64,000 nt of DNA, taken from Pomphorhynchus laevis. Lineage: Eukaryota; Acanthocephala; Palaeacanthocephala; Echinorhynchida; Pomphorhynchidae. The position numbers and the translations under genes are program-made. Numbering within the stretch: position 1 is the stretch's first letter; each line of letters begins with the position of its first letter. This document shows, piece by piece, positions 22,722 through 34,800 of this stretch. The notes beneath the pieces are model-generated. The model was not told the DNA's origin. It was given only the letters and a program-made list of their open reading frames with translations, and made no database searches. The stretch is from NCBI GenBank assembly GCA_012934845.2, contig WNNJ02000353.1:1-64000 (forward strand), given 5' to 3'.

Positions 22722-23179
22722 TCGACTACCTATAAAGGTCGCGTTTACAATCCCACTCCGACGAAACTCAAGACCCTAACACACCTGCTTCATTCACCTA
22801 ATCTCTCACTTCTGCACGACAGGCTCTCTCGAAAGAATATTGGAGCACTAGATATAGGTTCCAGCTGGGTAAGGATAGGGCTAGTATTGCTTCCCTTAAT
22901 CCAACCCAGTCTTCCTTCTGGAAGATATTCAAGAAAGAGAGATTTGTCTGCTGGAAGGAGAGGGCATCTGGTTGGATTGGCAGTATTGGTCTTGCTAAAG
23001 TTTTTGAGGAGTCACTTACCCTACATAATTATGGAGCCACGCAATCACCACAACCAATCCCGCCTTGGGAGGACCTCAGGAGTAGGGATATCTCAGTCCC
23101 TGAGATCCTTAATGCCTGAGGACCTCTTCCGGGCACCTCCAAAACCATCGCTCCACTCTCTTCTCGGGTCTGTCAGCTT

Positions 23180-24358
23180 TTGACAGCCGATCAAAGGAGA
23201 GAAGTGGCCGTCACCATGCTTTTATCATCTCCTGCTGATGTAGCCGGCATCAATTTAAGTAAGCGAATTTTTATCCCTAAGAGAAATTCGGTTTGCTCTC
23301 CAAAAGACCTGCGGCCCATCTCGATTCAAAATTCCCTCATTTCGATCTACGAGAAAGCGCTTGCGCGTAGAATCCGTGTCCATCTGAGTAGGCATAATCT
23401 AATCCCACCTGGTTTCCATGGGTTCGTCAAAGGTCGCTCAGTCCATTCAGCAGTTGGTGATGTGCAGCAGTTTTGTCGGGAAAATAGCCATCAACTGGTA
23501 GTGGCTGTTTTCCTTGATTTCTCTGCTGCATTTGACTGCATCTCCATTCCCTTTGTTATCTCTTCCCTCAGGTCCTTTGGGTTGCCTGCGAGGATTGTTA
23601 ACAGGGTGGAGATACTGTTGTACACCAAGCGTTTCTATTATGAAGACGACCCCGATACGTGTCAGTTCTACCCTATTACTGGAGTGCCTCAAGGTTCACC
23701 ACTTTCTCCTATCTTATATCTTGCTGCCTCCATACAACTTTTCAAAATATTCAAACGCGAAAAACGTCTAGTGGTATACGCTGATGATACCACAGCCCTA
23801 TTTTCTGAACGTAGGTGCAAGGACGTGGTCTCTGACATTAGCCAATTCTTTTTAAGATTAAATGACCAGTTACCCAAATCCATCCTTATTTTAAACTCCT
23901 CGAAATCGCAGGTGGTTGTTTTTCATGGCACCCCTGCGACGAAGAAAAAGCTTAAGAGATTAGCAATCTCTACCATATCCTCCATATTGCCTAATGATCC
24001 ACACCCTATCTTCTCTAGTCGAGTAAAATACCTGGGGTTCACTGTGACCGTGAACTGGTCAGCAAAAGCTGACCTGGATAGACTTAAACGTATCCTGAAG
24101 AGAGCTAGTTGGGCCTTGAAACGGGCCCAGCATCTGTCATTAAGGGAGAAAACCCAGGTATGCCTTTGGGGTACCTGGGCTATCTCGGGATTAGTCTTCT
24201 TTTCGAGAGGACGTCCCCCTGAGCAAAGACTAAGGTTCTTGAAGCTACTCGTTTCCCGATTGCCTGACATAGTCCGCCGCGACTGGATCCTTCGGGGGTG
24301 GCAGACCCCGGGTTGTTCAGTCGTAAGGCGGCGTGTTGGATCGGTTCGAAGGATCTGA
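23180..24358 (+). CDS. LINE family 4 ORF2, reverse transcriptase
   Basis: 392 codons open. Motifs: KRIFIPKRNSVCSPKDLRPI, GFHGFVKGRSVHSA, VVAVFLDFSAAFDCISIPFV, GVPQGSPLSPILYL, catalytic VVYADDTTALF, LNSSKSQVVVFHG, YLGFTVTVNWSAKADLDRLKRI. All key Asp residues are present. The last 150 codons are nearly the same at nucleotide level as 49190-49650, so both copies are fairly recent. Confidence 0.92.
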   Translation: MTADQRREVAVTMLLSSPADVAGINLSKRIFIPKRNSVCSPKDLRPISIQNSLISIYEKALARRIRVHLSRHNLIPPGFHGFVKGRSVHSAVGDVQQFCRENSHQLVVAVFLDFSAAFDCISIPFVISSLRSFGLPARIVNRVEILLYTKRFYYEDDPDTCQFYPITGVPQGSPLSPILYLAASIQLFKIFKREKRLVVYADDTTALFSERRCKDVVSDISQFFLRLNDQLPKSILILNSSKSQVVVFHGTPATKKKLKRLAISTISSILPNDPHPIFSSRVKYLGFTVTVNWSAKADLDRLKRILKRASWALKRAQHLSLREKTQVCLWGTWAISGLVFFSRGRPPEQRLRFLKLLVSRLPDIVRRDWILRGWQTPGCSVVRRRVGSVRRI

Positions 24359-24440
24359 TTCCCCTGATGCAGTGATGTATGGGTGAAGACTTGAAAGACA
24401 AGGAAGAATTCTGCTAGTAACAATTTATTTCTTTAAACTT

Positions 24441-25425
24441 GTTGTTTTCTTTTTTACCTTGTTCTTCCCGTTGGGGTCCTTATGTTATTTTTATTTAAAA
24501 AAATCATTTATTTATTTATTTAATTTTACATATGCATACAACAAATACAAATAATTTATAATCTAATGATTGATAATTTAATAAATTATTTCTAATTTAA
24601 TATTTAATCATATTATTTAAAAATTAATCTGATGCAACTATTGAACTTTGCCTGCAATTCTGTCATGTAATGATATGAATATTAAGAATAAAATAATCAA
24701 GAATAGACTTAACGAATCACCACTGATCAGAACGCATTTACATTTTTCGTACAGTGTCTAAGACGTTTAAAATAAAAGTTCTGAGTGTATGCTAGATAAT
24801 CGTAAACGCATCAAGCTAGTGTATCTATACATTATTATTTTAAAATATTTCTAAGTCTTTACATACGGACTTATCAAGTTTGTATATACCAGTATAATAG
24901 AACGCTCAATATTCAAACATATACAAAATATAGAGCAAGGATGAGTTGCACTAACGAATGGGGTCAACCTATATTAGAATTATCGTTTTTGCGAGTTGTT
25001 TCTGATTGCATTTGATTAAAACGGGAATTGAATTTAACTTTATAAAGATGTACGAAAGTTTTTATTTTTGATAATAAAATCGTTATTTTATTATAATTAT
25101 GTCATTTGGTTAGTCAGAAACTATGTTACCAGTCATTTACAAGCAAAACATTGTACATTTTATAAAAGCGTTTGATTAGGCCAATCGTATACTATTGCTT
25201 AATAAAATCAATCTTTAATATAATTTAAGTGATCGGATTGCTTGTTAAATCATATATCTAAAATACTTGATACAAATCTCCTGCGAGCTATTTACGGTTA
25301 CACATTTTCGGATATTATTATAACAAACCAAAATATAATGCAAATTTATCCCTTAAGTCCGACGCCATTTCATTTAAAGTGATGGATCTACCAAAATATA
25401 TATTCAAAAAACATGACAAGAATAC
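24441..25425. other. AT-rich spacer, no gene seen
   Basis: Long A/T-rich region after the LINE tail. No open frame of note, no recognisable repeats. Confidence 0.5.
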
Positions 25426-25620
25426 ATATTTGCGCTTTATGTAGACGATCTTCTTATGCTTGTAGAATAATTTGAAGATTTCGAAAAAGCCTTGAATAGA
25501 CTGATTCGATTCCGTGACAAGAGTGATTTGTCGGTTAACGCAGATAAGTTTAAAGTAATAAAACTTCGTCGAGCCGGTCGCTTAAACGTAATCATAATCT
25601 GTATATTCGATGCGAATCGT
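25426..25620 (+). mobile_element. small RT relic (YVDD box)
   Basis: Reads ALYVDDLLMLVE, then FEDFEKALNRLIRFRDKSDL and VNADKFKVIKLRRAGRL, with one stop in the middle. This is the catalytic box and following helix of a LINE-type RT; the closing K.K.V..RR.GRL is common in non-LTR elements. Nothing else of the element remains. Confidence 0.6.
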
Positions 25621-26220
25621 TAGAATTTTGCTCAAGCTAAAATTATTCAGATATCAAAATAAGTTCATGTTTGTATTTTGTAGAACATGGACAACCTTCG
25701 CAATCGCAAAGGTCGTTATAATGACATAACACAGCAAAAAAGTAAGCATATGCAAATGAAGCGATATAACATGATTAACACTGCGAAATTAAACTTGCTC
25801 ACTACTGTTTCTCATTGCTTTCAAGGTCATTTTACGGAAGCATTTCCTATATAAAAATATAATAGTATCAAAACCAAATTTTAAATATTGATCATATTGG
25901 TAAGGAAAGATCGCAATTAATTTGATATAGAAGGATGAATTTAAAGTAATTAAGCGTCATTTGAACGAATTGATCTTACGATTATAGGCATTGATGATAA
26001 AACTTAAGGTTTTTAGGTTGTAAAGATTAGATGAATTAAATAATACGATTTTTTGAATTTCAGATATTAGAATATGGGTCTTTAGAATATGCAACTTTTG
26101 ATGATACTTAAATTCATACTATTTCACCTAATAACAATAATTTATGATTTTTAATAATTCATATTAAATGTTTTGATTTTACAAATTACCAAAGCATAAC
26201 AATTATTTTAATTAAACTAT

Positions 26221-26555
26221 TTTTAATGTCACATATTAATTTGTTAGAAGGATTTTCGTTTGTTTGACTTCGCTTCTCTACATGTATTCAATTAATAAAA
26301 TGGCAAAGTATTTGAGTTGCAATTTTTAGTTTCTAAAAAGTATTTAATTGGTCCACAGTTTTGATTCAACGAAAGGTACTTATTTTAACTTAAATATAAT
26401 GTTTTAATGTCGTCTATTAATTTGTTAAAGGAATTTTCGTATGTTTCACTTCACTTCTTTACGTGTATATTCAACTAATAAAAGTATCTAAATTACGATT
26501 TTTCGTTTCTAAAGTGTTTTGTTAATCTCTTGTTTGACTCAATATTTCGTGTATG
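26221..26555. repeat. diverged tandem duplication, about 175-bp unit
   Basis: Two copies (26221-26385 and 26398-26555) share TTTTAATGTC..ATTAATTTGTTA, GATTTTCGT/AATTTTCGT and TTC..CTAATAAAA..TTTC blocks. AT-rich, non-coding. Confidence 0.6.
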
Positions 26556-26764
26556 AGTTCCCTAATCGTAAAAATGTATATTAATAATGAAAAACTTGAA
26601 GTATTGAAAATTAATGCTCGGCGGTTTAAAATTATGACTGATTAACAGTATCGTGGTTATACCATAATGTATTTAATTGCAGATATGTCTTCATCAATCG
26701 GTATGAATTATACTTCCAACTTCAACATGATTTTGGATTAATGAAATCAATGTATAGGCATTTC

Positions 26765-27135
26765 TACATTCATCAGCAAAAAAGTTCTAACCTTTTATCA
26801 TGATACTATGTTTGGAGGGCTGATAACGAGGTAGTTGAGCAGAAGGCGAAAGGCAATTTATTCCAGAGAAAAGGAGGAGCAATAAAATAGGAAAGACGAG
26901 CATAGTGTGAATAAAATGAAAACGGAGAAATCACATTCCGACGAAAATTTATGAGGGTGAGGTAAAATTCAGCAAAAATAGGAAGATGCAAATGAGATTG
27001 CGGGTTTGAGGAAAATTGTCGAAATGTGATACAAATGATATGGAATAGAATGCGGTTTGTCATAGTGAGCCAGTTGAACTTAGAGAAACATAAGTGAGTG
27101 TGGTACATGAATGTACCACATCTGCTGCTAATCCT
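26765..27135 (-). mobile_element. LINE C-terminal fragment, related to family 1
   Basis: Minus-strand frame with HTHLCFSKFNWLTMTNRI, SNPQSHLHLPIF, and LWNKLPFAFCSTTSLSALQT, the last domain of ORF2 as in family 1 (WPTIHIRIKL ... WNQLPLDVR) but clearly more diverged. Frame 26806-27201. 5'-truncated. Confidence 0.6.
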
Positions 27136-27347
27136 ATTCTTCGTAAATTGGTTAATATTTATTAATATAAAAATATTATATATAATAATATTTTTATTCA
27201 AAATTATAATATTTTTTATTATTATAATTATATTATTATATTATTATATTATTACTACAGGTCATAGCCATAAGGCTGTTTTGACCGCTCACATAAAAAA
27301 CAAATAAATACGAGAAAAAAATCAAAAAACATTATTCAGTATATATA

Positions 27348-30262
27348 TCAGAACCATGGGTACTGCAGCAACCACCATTCGTTCTCATTTCGAATCCAGT
27401 TCTTTATATTGGATTTAAATTCATTGATTGTATGCACCGCAACGACATCAACTGGAAGACGATTCCAAATATTCACCGCTCGATGAGACAGTCGGAAATG
27501 ACGAGGGTATTTTCCGTGCTCATGTACTACTAGTACTTTCGAGTGCCCTCTACGTCCATCCCGTTCATTGAGTTCAACTCTATTTGCTGGAAAATTTTCA
27601 TCTTTATTAATTAGTCGATACATAGCTAGAAGGTCGAAAATAAGGAACCTTTCACGCACTGTCGGCATATTCAAACTTTTTATTCGTGCCTCATAGAGAA
27701 GATATCGTACCTGAGGACATAATTTCGTAAACCGTCGAAGTATGCGCTCTAATTGATCAAGTTCTGTACGCGTACACGGAAAGACTGCAGGAGACACATA
27801 TTCTAATATCGGTCTTATAAGAGCATTATATAAACGCACAACACAAACGGGAGATAAATCTTTAAAGCAATTTTTGACAATATAGGTCATTCTTCTTGCT
27901 GCGTTACAAATCCTATCAGTGTTAGCACGTGTTTTCAGATTGTTTTGAACAATTATACCAAGATCCAGAATGGACTGCGTGGAAACAACAAACTCATCGC
28001 CAATAAAATATTCTTGACTCACATTGCTATGACCTAATCTCATATGTGCACACTTTTTAATATTCAATGAAATTCCAGTGTTTAAAGACCATCGATAAAC
28101 AATGTTTAGGATATTTTGAAAGCCATTTCGATCCTTGTTGGTTTTAATCAATTTCCATACCTTTACATGCAAAGGCTAAAACACTACAATCCTCAATTAT
28201 ATCTAGTAGCTGATTTATAAATATGTTAAACAACAAGGGTCCTAAGACTGATCCCTGTGGTACTCTTGAGGTGATAGGACGATAAGACGATAGGCATTGA
28301 CCTACACGAACAGCAAAGTATCTATCTTTAAGAAAATCTTGAATCCAGCTTATAATGAAGCGATTGACTTTAAGACTCAAGGGTGGAAATTAGCATTTTG
28401 TGGGGCACCCTATCAAAAGCCCGACTAAAGTCAAGAAATATTACGTCGATACAGTACCCGTTAGCAACATGTCCAACCCAATCTTCACGAGCATGTAATA
28501 AGTTTGTAAGACATGAACGCCGAGGGCGAAATCCATGCTGTGCATTATTGAGAATTCTCAGCGAACTCAAATGATCATATATGCGTCTGATTAGTATGCA
28601 CTCAATCACTTTGCATACAACACTAGTTAGACTTATTGCCCTATAGTTATTCGGATCATCTTTTTCACCATTTTTATAAATTGGTACTACAATCGCTTTT
28701 TTCCAGGCAGCAGGTAACTTCGAAATGCGCAAGCTCAGCTCAAATATGGAGGCTAATGGCTCAGCCAGAACAGGAGCAAGTAACTTAAGAAGTTGGGGGT
28801 GAATATCATCGGGGCCTGCCGCTGATGATCTAGATAACCTAGCCAATTCAACAAAAACCTCATGTGCTGTTATCGTTAAAACTGGAGAACCAATTTCTAC
28901 CTGTTGTGATGCTGCATCGCCACATATGCTAGAGAAAGGATCTGGTGTCAGCTCAAAAGCGGATGCAAACAATTCTGCCATGATGTCTGGCGATGTCACT
29001 CGAGTGTTACCGTCTCTTAAAGATGAAATAGCTGGTAGCAGAGCTCTGGATCCTTTCACATAAGCCCAAAACTTTTTTGGTTCTGTATCAATTTGTAAAG
29101 CTAATTGATCTTCAAAACTTTGCCTTTTTGTAATCTTAAAGCGATTGACGAAATTTCGGAACATTGTATACCGCTTTTTAAAATTATTCTGATGACGGCT
29201 TAGTTCAAATAGACGATTCCTATGTTTGAGAGCATATCGCAATTCAGTGTCAAACCAAGGAGGGTATTTAGCTTTACTTTTTGGTACTCTACGGAGTGGT
29301 GCAAACTTATCTGCAAGAGCTACTAAACCTGATTCAATAACATGCCACCTTACCTCAATGTCTTCACTAGCACAGTTGAATGATGTTCTTAGTGCCGCCT
29401 CTCGTAATGAGTCTTCATCAATTTGTTGCCAAGATATTTTCGACACTATCAAATTTTCCAGTTTTGGGATCATACAGCTGGAAAAATAATTGAAGATCAT
29501 GCAATGATCGCTCAATCCAATAAGACTCTGATAGCTCATATTACCCACACTTGTAATTAATTTGGAAAATACCAAATCTAGACAAGATTCCTGGTTTTGC
29601 GCGAATCTGGTGGGCGACTGCACATGTTGCTTTAACATGAGATCATTTGTAAGAAAATTCCACAAATCCACATCTGACTTGGAAGAACTACTATCCAAAA
29701 CATAATTCCCGATGTGACCAGCTGAGGGTATATTAAAATCGCCAACTAGTAGATATTCTTCAAGCTCAGAACAGTGACTAATTAGTGTAGAGAATTCATG
29801 ACTAAATACGGATGATTGCGGCGACCTGTAGCACACGGCAATACCTAAGGGACCTCCGAAGTGTGAAACAATGACTGAGAGAAACTCACACGTGCCCAGT
29901 TCATTTTTAAAATTACGAGTGGAAGTAATGTTTAAGGATGTCGTAATATATAGCGCAACACCTCCACCCTTCCGAGAATCTCTATCAGCTCTCACCAAAT
30001 TATATCCCATAATAGCAATTAAACCATCGGGGATATCACGATGCAGCCATGTTTCAGTGAGAGCCAGGATCGCTGGTTTATTTAAGATGACCCATGCCTT
30101 AAGTTCATCAAATTTTGGTAAAATACTCCTTAAATTAGTATAGGCGACACTAATACCAGAAGCAGAGGGTAATTGAGTAGTAATGTTGGATGTGATATCA
30201 ATGCGCGCTAGATTTCCAAATTGTAAAATGGAATCCCTCGAATAACTCTCCAAACTCACCAA
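27348..30262 (-). CDS. LINE family 2 ORF2 (endonuclease + RT), broken
   Basis: Frame 28370-30262 (630 codons) holds the endonuclease ([72 protein letters not shown]) and RT to [15 protein letters not shown]. It continues at 28144-28380 ([16 protein letters not shown]) and 27348-28172 (KVWKLIK ... [11 protein letters not shown]). Two shifts. The second is a small deletion that removes the catalytic Asp pair (expected FADD, 28161-28180), so this copy cannot reverse transcribe. Confidence 0.9.
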
Positions 30263-31201
30263 CGCACGAATGGTCGCCGACGAACTACTCGAAAATTTCT
30301 TATCATTAGATCAGTCTCTCCATTCGATCTTCTTAATGCTAGATTAGCACGAGCATTATTAAGCAACAATCTTTCCTCAACCGAGAGATCTTTAAAAATT
30401 TTTGTCGTCTTACCTTTCAAGCGATAACCTCTAGCTAAAACTGCTCTTGTATTATCTGCAGAATCAAATACTACTTTAAGTAATCGTGGTTTATGTTGTG
30501 CTTTTTTACCAAGACGAAATAAGCTTTTGACATTGAGACTACGCGCAATATCCTCTTCACCCTGAACGAATATATCCGAAAAGACCTTACAAATAGAAAC
30601 TACGTCATCATCCACACGGGTCTGAACGTTGTCTGCAGAAGATTCAGTGATGTTAGCAAAAATTACGCAATTATTTCTGTTTCTAGCACGATTCCTAATA
30701 TTGATAATTTCAACAAATGTCTTATCTGTCAAATCCTTGGATTTAATTTTCATTTCCGACTGCTACATCATTGCACACACTAGCATCGTCTCTTGTCTGC
30801 GTTCTACTTAAAGGCTGCTTCAATACATTCTTTGGTCGAACAGGAGTAGAAATCAATATATTGTGGTTCTTACGACTGTGTTCCGCGAATATGTCAGATA
30901 CAGGTGAAGGCCATTTAGGAATATTCTCAGGTGTAACGTTATCCTTGTCGTTTGCCATCACAGTGCTGTCATTGATATTTCTTCTTTGTTTACACACCGT
31001 CCGTGAATGTTTATGTCCTCGTGTCCAAATGTGAGTCGAACTTGAAGCATCTATTACGTCTGATTCCTTATTTGAATTGACGTGTAACGACATCGGCGTA
31101 GTGATTTTGCTCTGGTATATGCTAGATTCTTTGTCAATAATTTGTTCTTGAAATTTACGTGTCTTTAAGTTAAAATGAGCATTGTCCTTTGTTGATGTCA
31201 A
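30256..31201 (-). CDS. LINE family 2 ORF1, basic C-terminal domain
   Basis: Frames 30743-31201 (polar, Ser/Asn/Lys-rich linker) and 30256-30753 (coiled segment, [64 protein letters not shown]). The second part is the conserved ORF1 C-terminal domain of CR1-like elements. It overlaps the start of ORF2 by a few bases, suggesting the two proteins come from one RNA. Confidence 0.82.
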
Positions 31202-31378
31202 TTAACTACAAAATACGATTGACGCAGTACAAAAACCACATATTAATTTTCTTCTACTCAATGTATCAGCATCTTTATGTGGTACAGTTACTGTAGTCCA
31301 GACATTGCAGCAATCACCATCACTTTCTACTTGTCTTGATATGAATTCAGGAATGTCGTTTCCCTTACGTCTGCCCAT
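31202..31378 (-). CDS. LINE family 2 ORF1 N-terminus, PHD-like microORF
   Basis: 58 codons from ATG 31378 to a TAA: MGRRKGND.., D.CCNVWTTV, RRKLICGFC. Same Cys pattern as the ORF1 starts at 20314, 11894 and 43730. The stop comes just before the longer ORF1 part, so it is a decayed N-terminus rather than an independent gene. Confidence 0.7.
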   Translation of the reverse strand: MGRRKGNDIPEFISRQVESDGDCCNVWTTVTVPHKDADTLSRRKLICGFCTASIVFCS

Positions 31379-31434
31379 AATTGTAATTGTATATGGTTAT
31401 TGTGTATTTATGCGATTTTCTTCCAATATAGAAA

Positions 31435-31590
31435 TATTGTTCCAATATAGATATACTTCCGTTGAAGTAATCGTTAAAGTAATCGTTGTAATAGATGTAA
31501 TCGTTGTAAACGTTGAAATCGTAGTAATCTTAGTAATATAGTGTTGAAGTAATCGTAACACCGAGTATTGTATTTACTTTAGATTGTAAT
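31435..31590. repeat. degenerate GTTGAAGTAATCGT-type short tandem repeats, LINE 5' UTR
   Basis: Several loose copies of a 12-15 bp unit around AAGTAATCGT (31466-31555) upstream of the PHD-like microORF, then the TTGTATTTACTTTAGAT motif at 31568-31585 shared with the other family-2 LINE. Confidence 0.55.
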
Positions 31591-31718
31591 TTGCTAGAAC
31601 AGTTATAAATTTTCTTCAGAACAGTTATAAATAATAAATTATTAATAAAAAAATTAAATTAATAATAAATTATTAATTGATGATATAAAGAATGTATATA
31701 ATAAATAACATACGCAAA

Positions 31719-31811
31719 ACACGAAAAAGAAACTTACGCGGCGACGTTATCCCAGGAAATAAGGGCTCTAACGACACGAAAAAGAAACTTACACGGCGAA
31801 GTCATCCCTAA
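31719..31811. repeat. 57-bp spaced direct duplication
   Basis: CACGAAAAAGAAACTTAC.CGGCGA.GT.ATCCC occurs at about 31719 and 31776. It lies just upstream of the next element's first frame and may be its 5' leader. Confidence 0.6.
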
Positions 31812-31851
31812 ATAAAAATCATCACTTTGCACTGCCCGCCTTGGCTCATTA

Positions 31852-34800
31852 ATGTCAAAGGGAAAACCTTCCGTTATGAGGAAGTACAATGAACAAGCAG
31901 CAAAATGCAAAGGCTGCCGATGTGCGAAGGCAAATCGCAGATGTACAAATTGTACTGCACATGAGAGTACAAATAAAGCAGAATCTCAACTGGAGCAAGA
32001 CTGTCAACACATTGAACAACAACGTTATACAAATTTGATCACCGAATCAGATATCTCAGTTCAAATAGTCGCAAGCATCAAAACCACCAGTCATGTAGAT
32101 CGCATATCATATTATGGTTCGGTATTTGAAGAATGTATTAAATAGCGCCCGAACCTTTTTCGACTTTCTCGATGCACATCCACTACCCAGTTCGTTGGAA
32201 TTCTAGCAGACATGTACGAAGACACCGCTTGTTCCGCGAATAATGAGAACCAATCATTGAGAGTGGCGACGATATTTTGTCAGCTAATGAGACAAAAAGT
32301 TGAATACAAGAAAGTTAGTGTCATTCAAAAAGTGCTAGAACGCAGACTGAACCAATGGAGAAATAATGGCATTTCGATTTTGTTTGAGCAGAGTAAAATA
32401 CCACAAAATCGTATGAAAAATCGCATACCCGAGATTCGCGAGAATATATCAGAGAATAAATGATAATGTAAATAATAAATGTGTTCGTGAGATTGATTCG
32501 AAATTGATAAGACGGCCGATGAAATTACTAGAAACTGGTACTTCTTTATCAGATTTACATAGACTATGTGACATGATTGCAGATGACAGTGTGAGGCAAG
32601 TACTCCAACACTTACATTCGGATGCAGAGGTTGTAGAAGCGGAATGTATTCTTAAATCAAAATTACCCGAATGTAAAGATCATCATCACACTATATTATT
32701 TTCAATAGACAAATATGCCATTAGGAGTGCCGCAAATAGAACTTGTGGTAGCGGTGGGCCGTCCAGTATTAATGCAGATGATTGGTGAGAGGTGTTGCAT
32801 AATTATAACCTCGAATATCTCCGTCTTTCTAACTCTTAGGCCGATATTGCGATCCGTATTGCAACTTACCACGTCAGTGAAATAAATATGCAGGCGTTAT
32901 CTACAAGCAGACTGATTCCCTTAAACAAGAAACCAGGGTTCAGCCAATTGGGATAGAGAAAGTGAGTAGAAGAATAATATCGAAAGTGATACTGCTCGCG
33001 GTGTCTGACGATTATCGGAATGTCGCAAGGAACAAACAGCTTTGTGCTGGATAACGGTTTGGCGCAGAAAAGGTGATACATTCAATTAGACAGACATTAT
33101 CGACGAACTCGCTAAATTGTATTCTACAAATAGATGTGCGTAATGCCTTCAACGTGATCAATAGACAGTTATCGTTAGCCAACATTTAATTTACATATCC
33201 GTCCATACATAACGCTCTGCCAAATTACTACCAGTGATCGCCCATTTTATGTGTTAAAGACGAATTCGTTATATCGAAGGAAGGCTTTACTCAGGGAGAT
33301 CCCCTTGCGATGGCCGCTTTTGCTACAGCGTCAATTTCTTTGATACAAGATCTACAGAGATGTACCAGCAATGTGGCACATTGTTGGTACGCTGATAACG
33401 CTTCGTGTATCGATTTATTTGAGGATATATCGCTTGTATGGAAGAGTTTATTGACGATCGGTCCGAAATATGGATTTTATATAAATGTCCCGAAATGCAA
33501 TTTACTCGTACACTCAAATAACATGGTCGAGGTCAAAAAATTATTCAGGGAAACGGGCTTGAACATCACGTCGGAGGGAATTGTCATTCTTTAGTCCCCT
33601 TGTGGAACAGCCGAATACATTAAAATTTTTGCGAAATCAAGGATCAAACTTTGGGTTAGGATTATGGAAAACATAAGCGAACTCGTAGAAGTTGATGCTC
33701 ACATAGCCTCTTACGTCGTTGTTCACGCGCTTCAATATAAATGGAATTACTTAACGCGCACATTCCCTACAGAGGGATCATGTTTCACACTCCTTGAGAA
33801 ATCATTTACAAAAACTCTTCTTCCCAATTTACTTGGCAAAAACAACGTTAAAAAAGAAATCATGGAGATATGTATGTTGAAAAAGAAATCATGAGGGTAT
33901 AGGTATATCAGATCCCATAGAAGGAGCTGAGATGGAGTATCAGCATTCAATACGGATATGTACACCCCTAATTATGGGAATGTCGGGAACATGTTTAGGC
34001 AATGCTCAGAAATGCGCCGTTGCTGAGATAAAACAGGAAATAAATTTCGCATCTCGCCTAAAATATGAGAGGATGCTGACAAGTTTGGACGCCGAGAAGA
34101 AGCAAATCGTGATATATGCTTCAAAACGCGGGACTTCATCTTGATGTAACAGTCAACCGGCATACGACAAACATACACAACTGACCACCCAAGAATTCCA
34201 AGACGCTATGTGTGCTAGATACAATCTTCCACTAAGAAATACGACACAAAGATGTGCATGCGGATCACGATCTACAGTTAATTATGCTATGCCATGTCGA
34301 AACGGACGTATCACAATTACCATGCACAACATTGTTCGAGATATTTTAGCTAACGAACTCGTCAAAGTGTTGTGATGTTTATACAGAACCGGGATTACAA
34401 CCTGTACCCCTAAACCACGTATTTGAGAGATCAACGACATGTACTAATATTCAGGCTAGATCAGATATTGTTTACCGGGGTTTATTAGGCGAAAAAATTG
34501 TGCGGTTCTTTTTTGACATTTGTATATACAACCCATTGGCAGCTTCATATTCCAACAGAACACCTCGAGAATGCAATGTCTACCACGAACAACTGAAAAT
34601 TGCAAAATACGCTGAACGTATTAACGAAATCGAACGATCCGTTTTTCCGATTTTCTTGTAATATCAATGTCTTGTAATATCGATGGTCTTGTAATATATT
34701 TTCCGATGGTCTCCGCTCTCCCTCCTTTATTGCATTCAAATGCCGCCTCCGTACTCACCTCCTCGAAACATGATTTAGATATTTTGTTGTTGTGGTCATG

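Larger units (their letters stand above)
20866..24440 (+). mobile_element. LINE family 4 (Jockey/I-like), near full-length
   Basis: Two-ORF non-LTR element: gag-like ORF1 with CCHC knuckles (20866-21962), ORF2 with endonuclease (21976-22721) and RT (23180-24358), then a T-rich 3' UTR to about 24440. Other partial copies lie at 40.7-43.5, 48.0-49.8 and 50.1-52.2 kb. A handful of frame changes make it inactive. Confidence 0.9.
27245..31590 (-). mobile_element. LINE family 2, near full-length copy
   Basis: Minus strand: 5' UTR (31380-31590), a short PHD-like frame (31202-31378), ORF1 (30256-31201), ORF2 (27348-30262) and a tail (27250-27345) containing TGAGCGGTCAAAACAGCC..ATGGCTATGACC and then an ATT/ATA microsatellite. 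Few lesions; likely young. Family and order match the copy at 16.4-20.5 kb. Confidence 0.92.
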
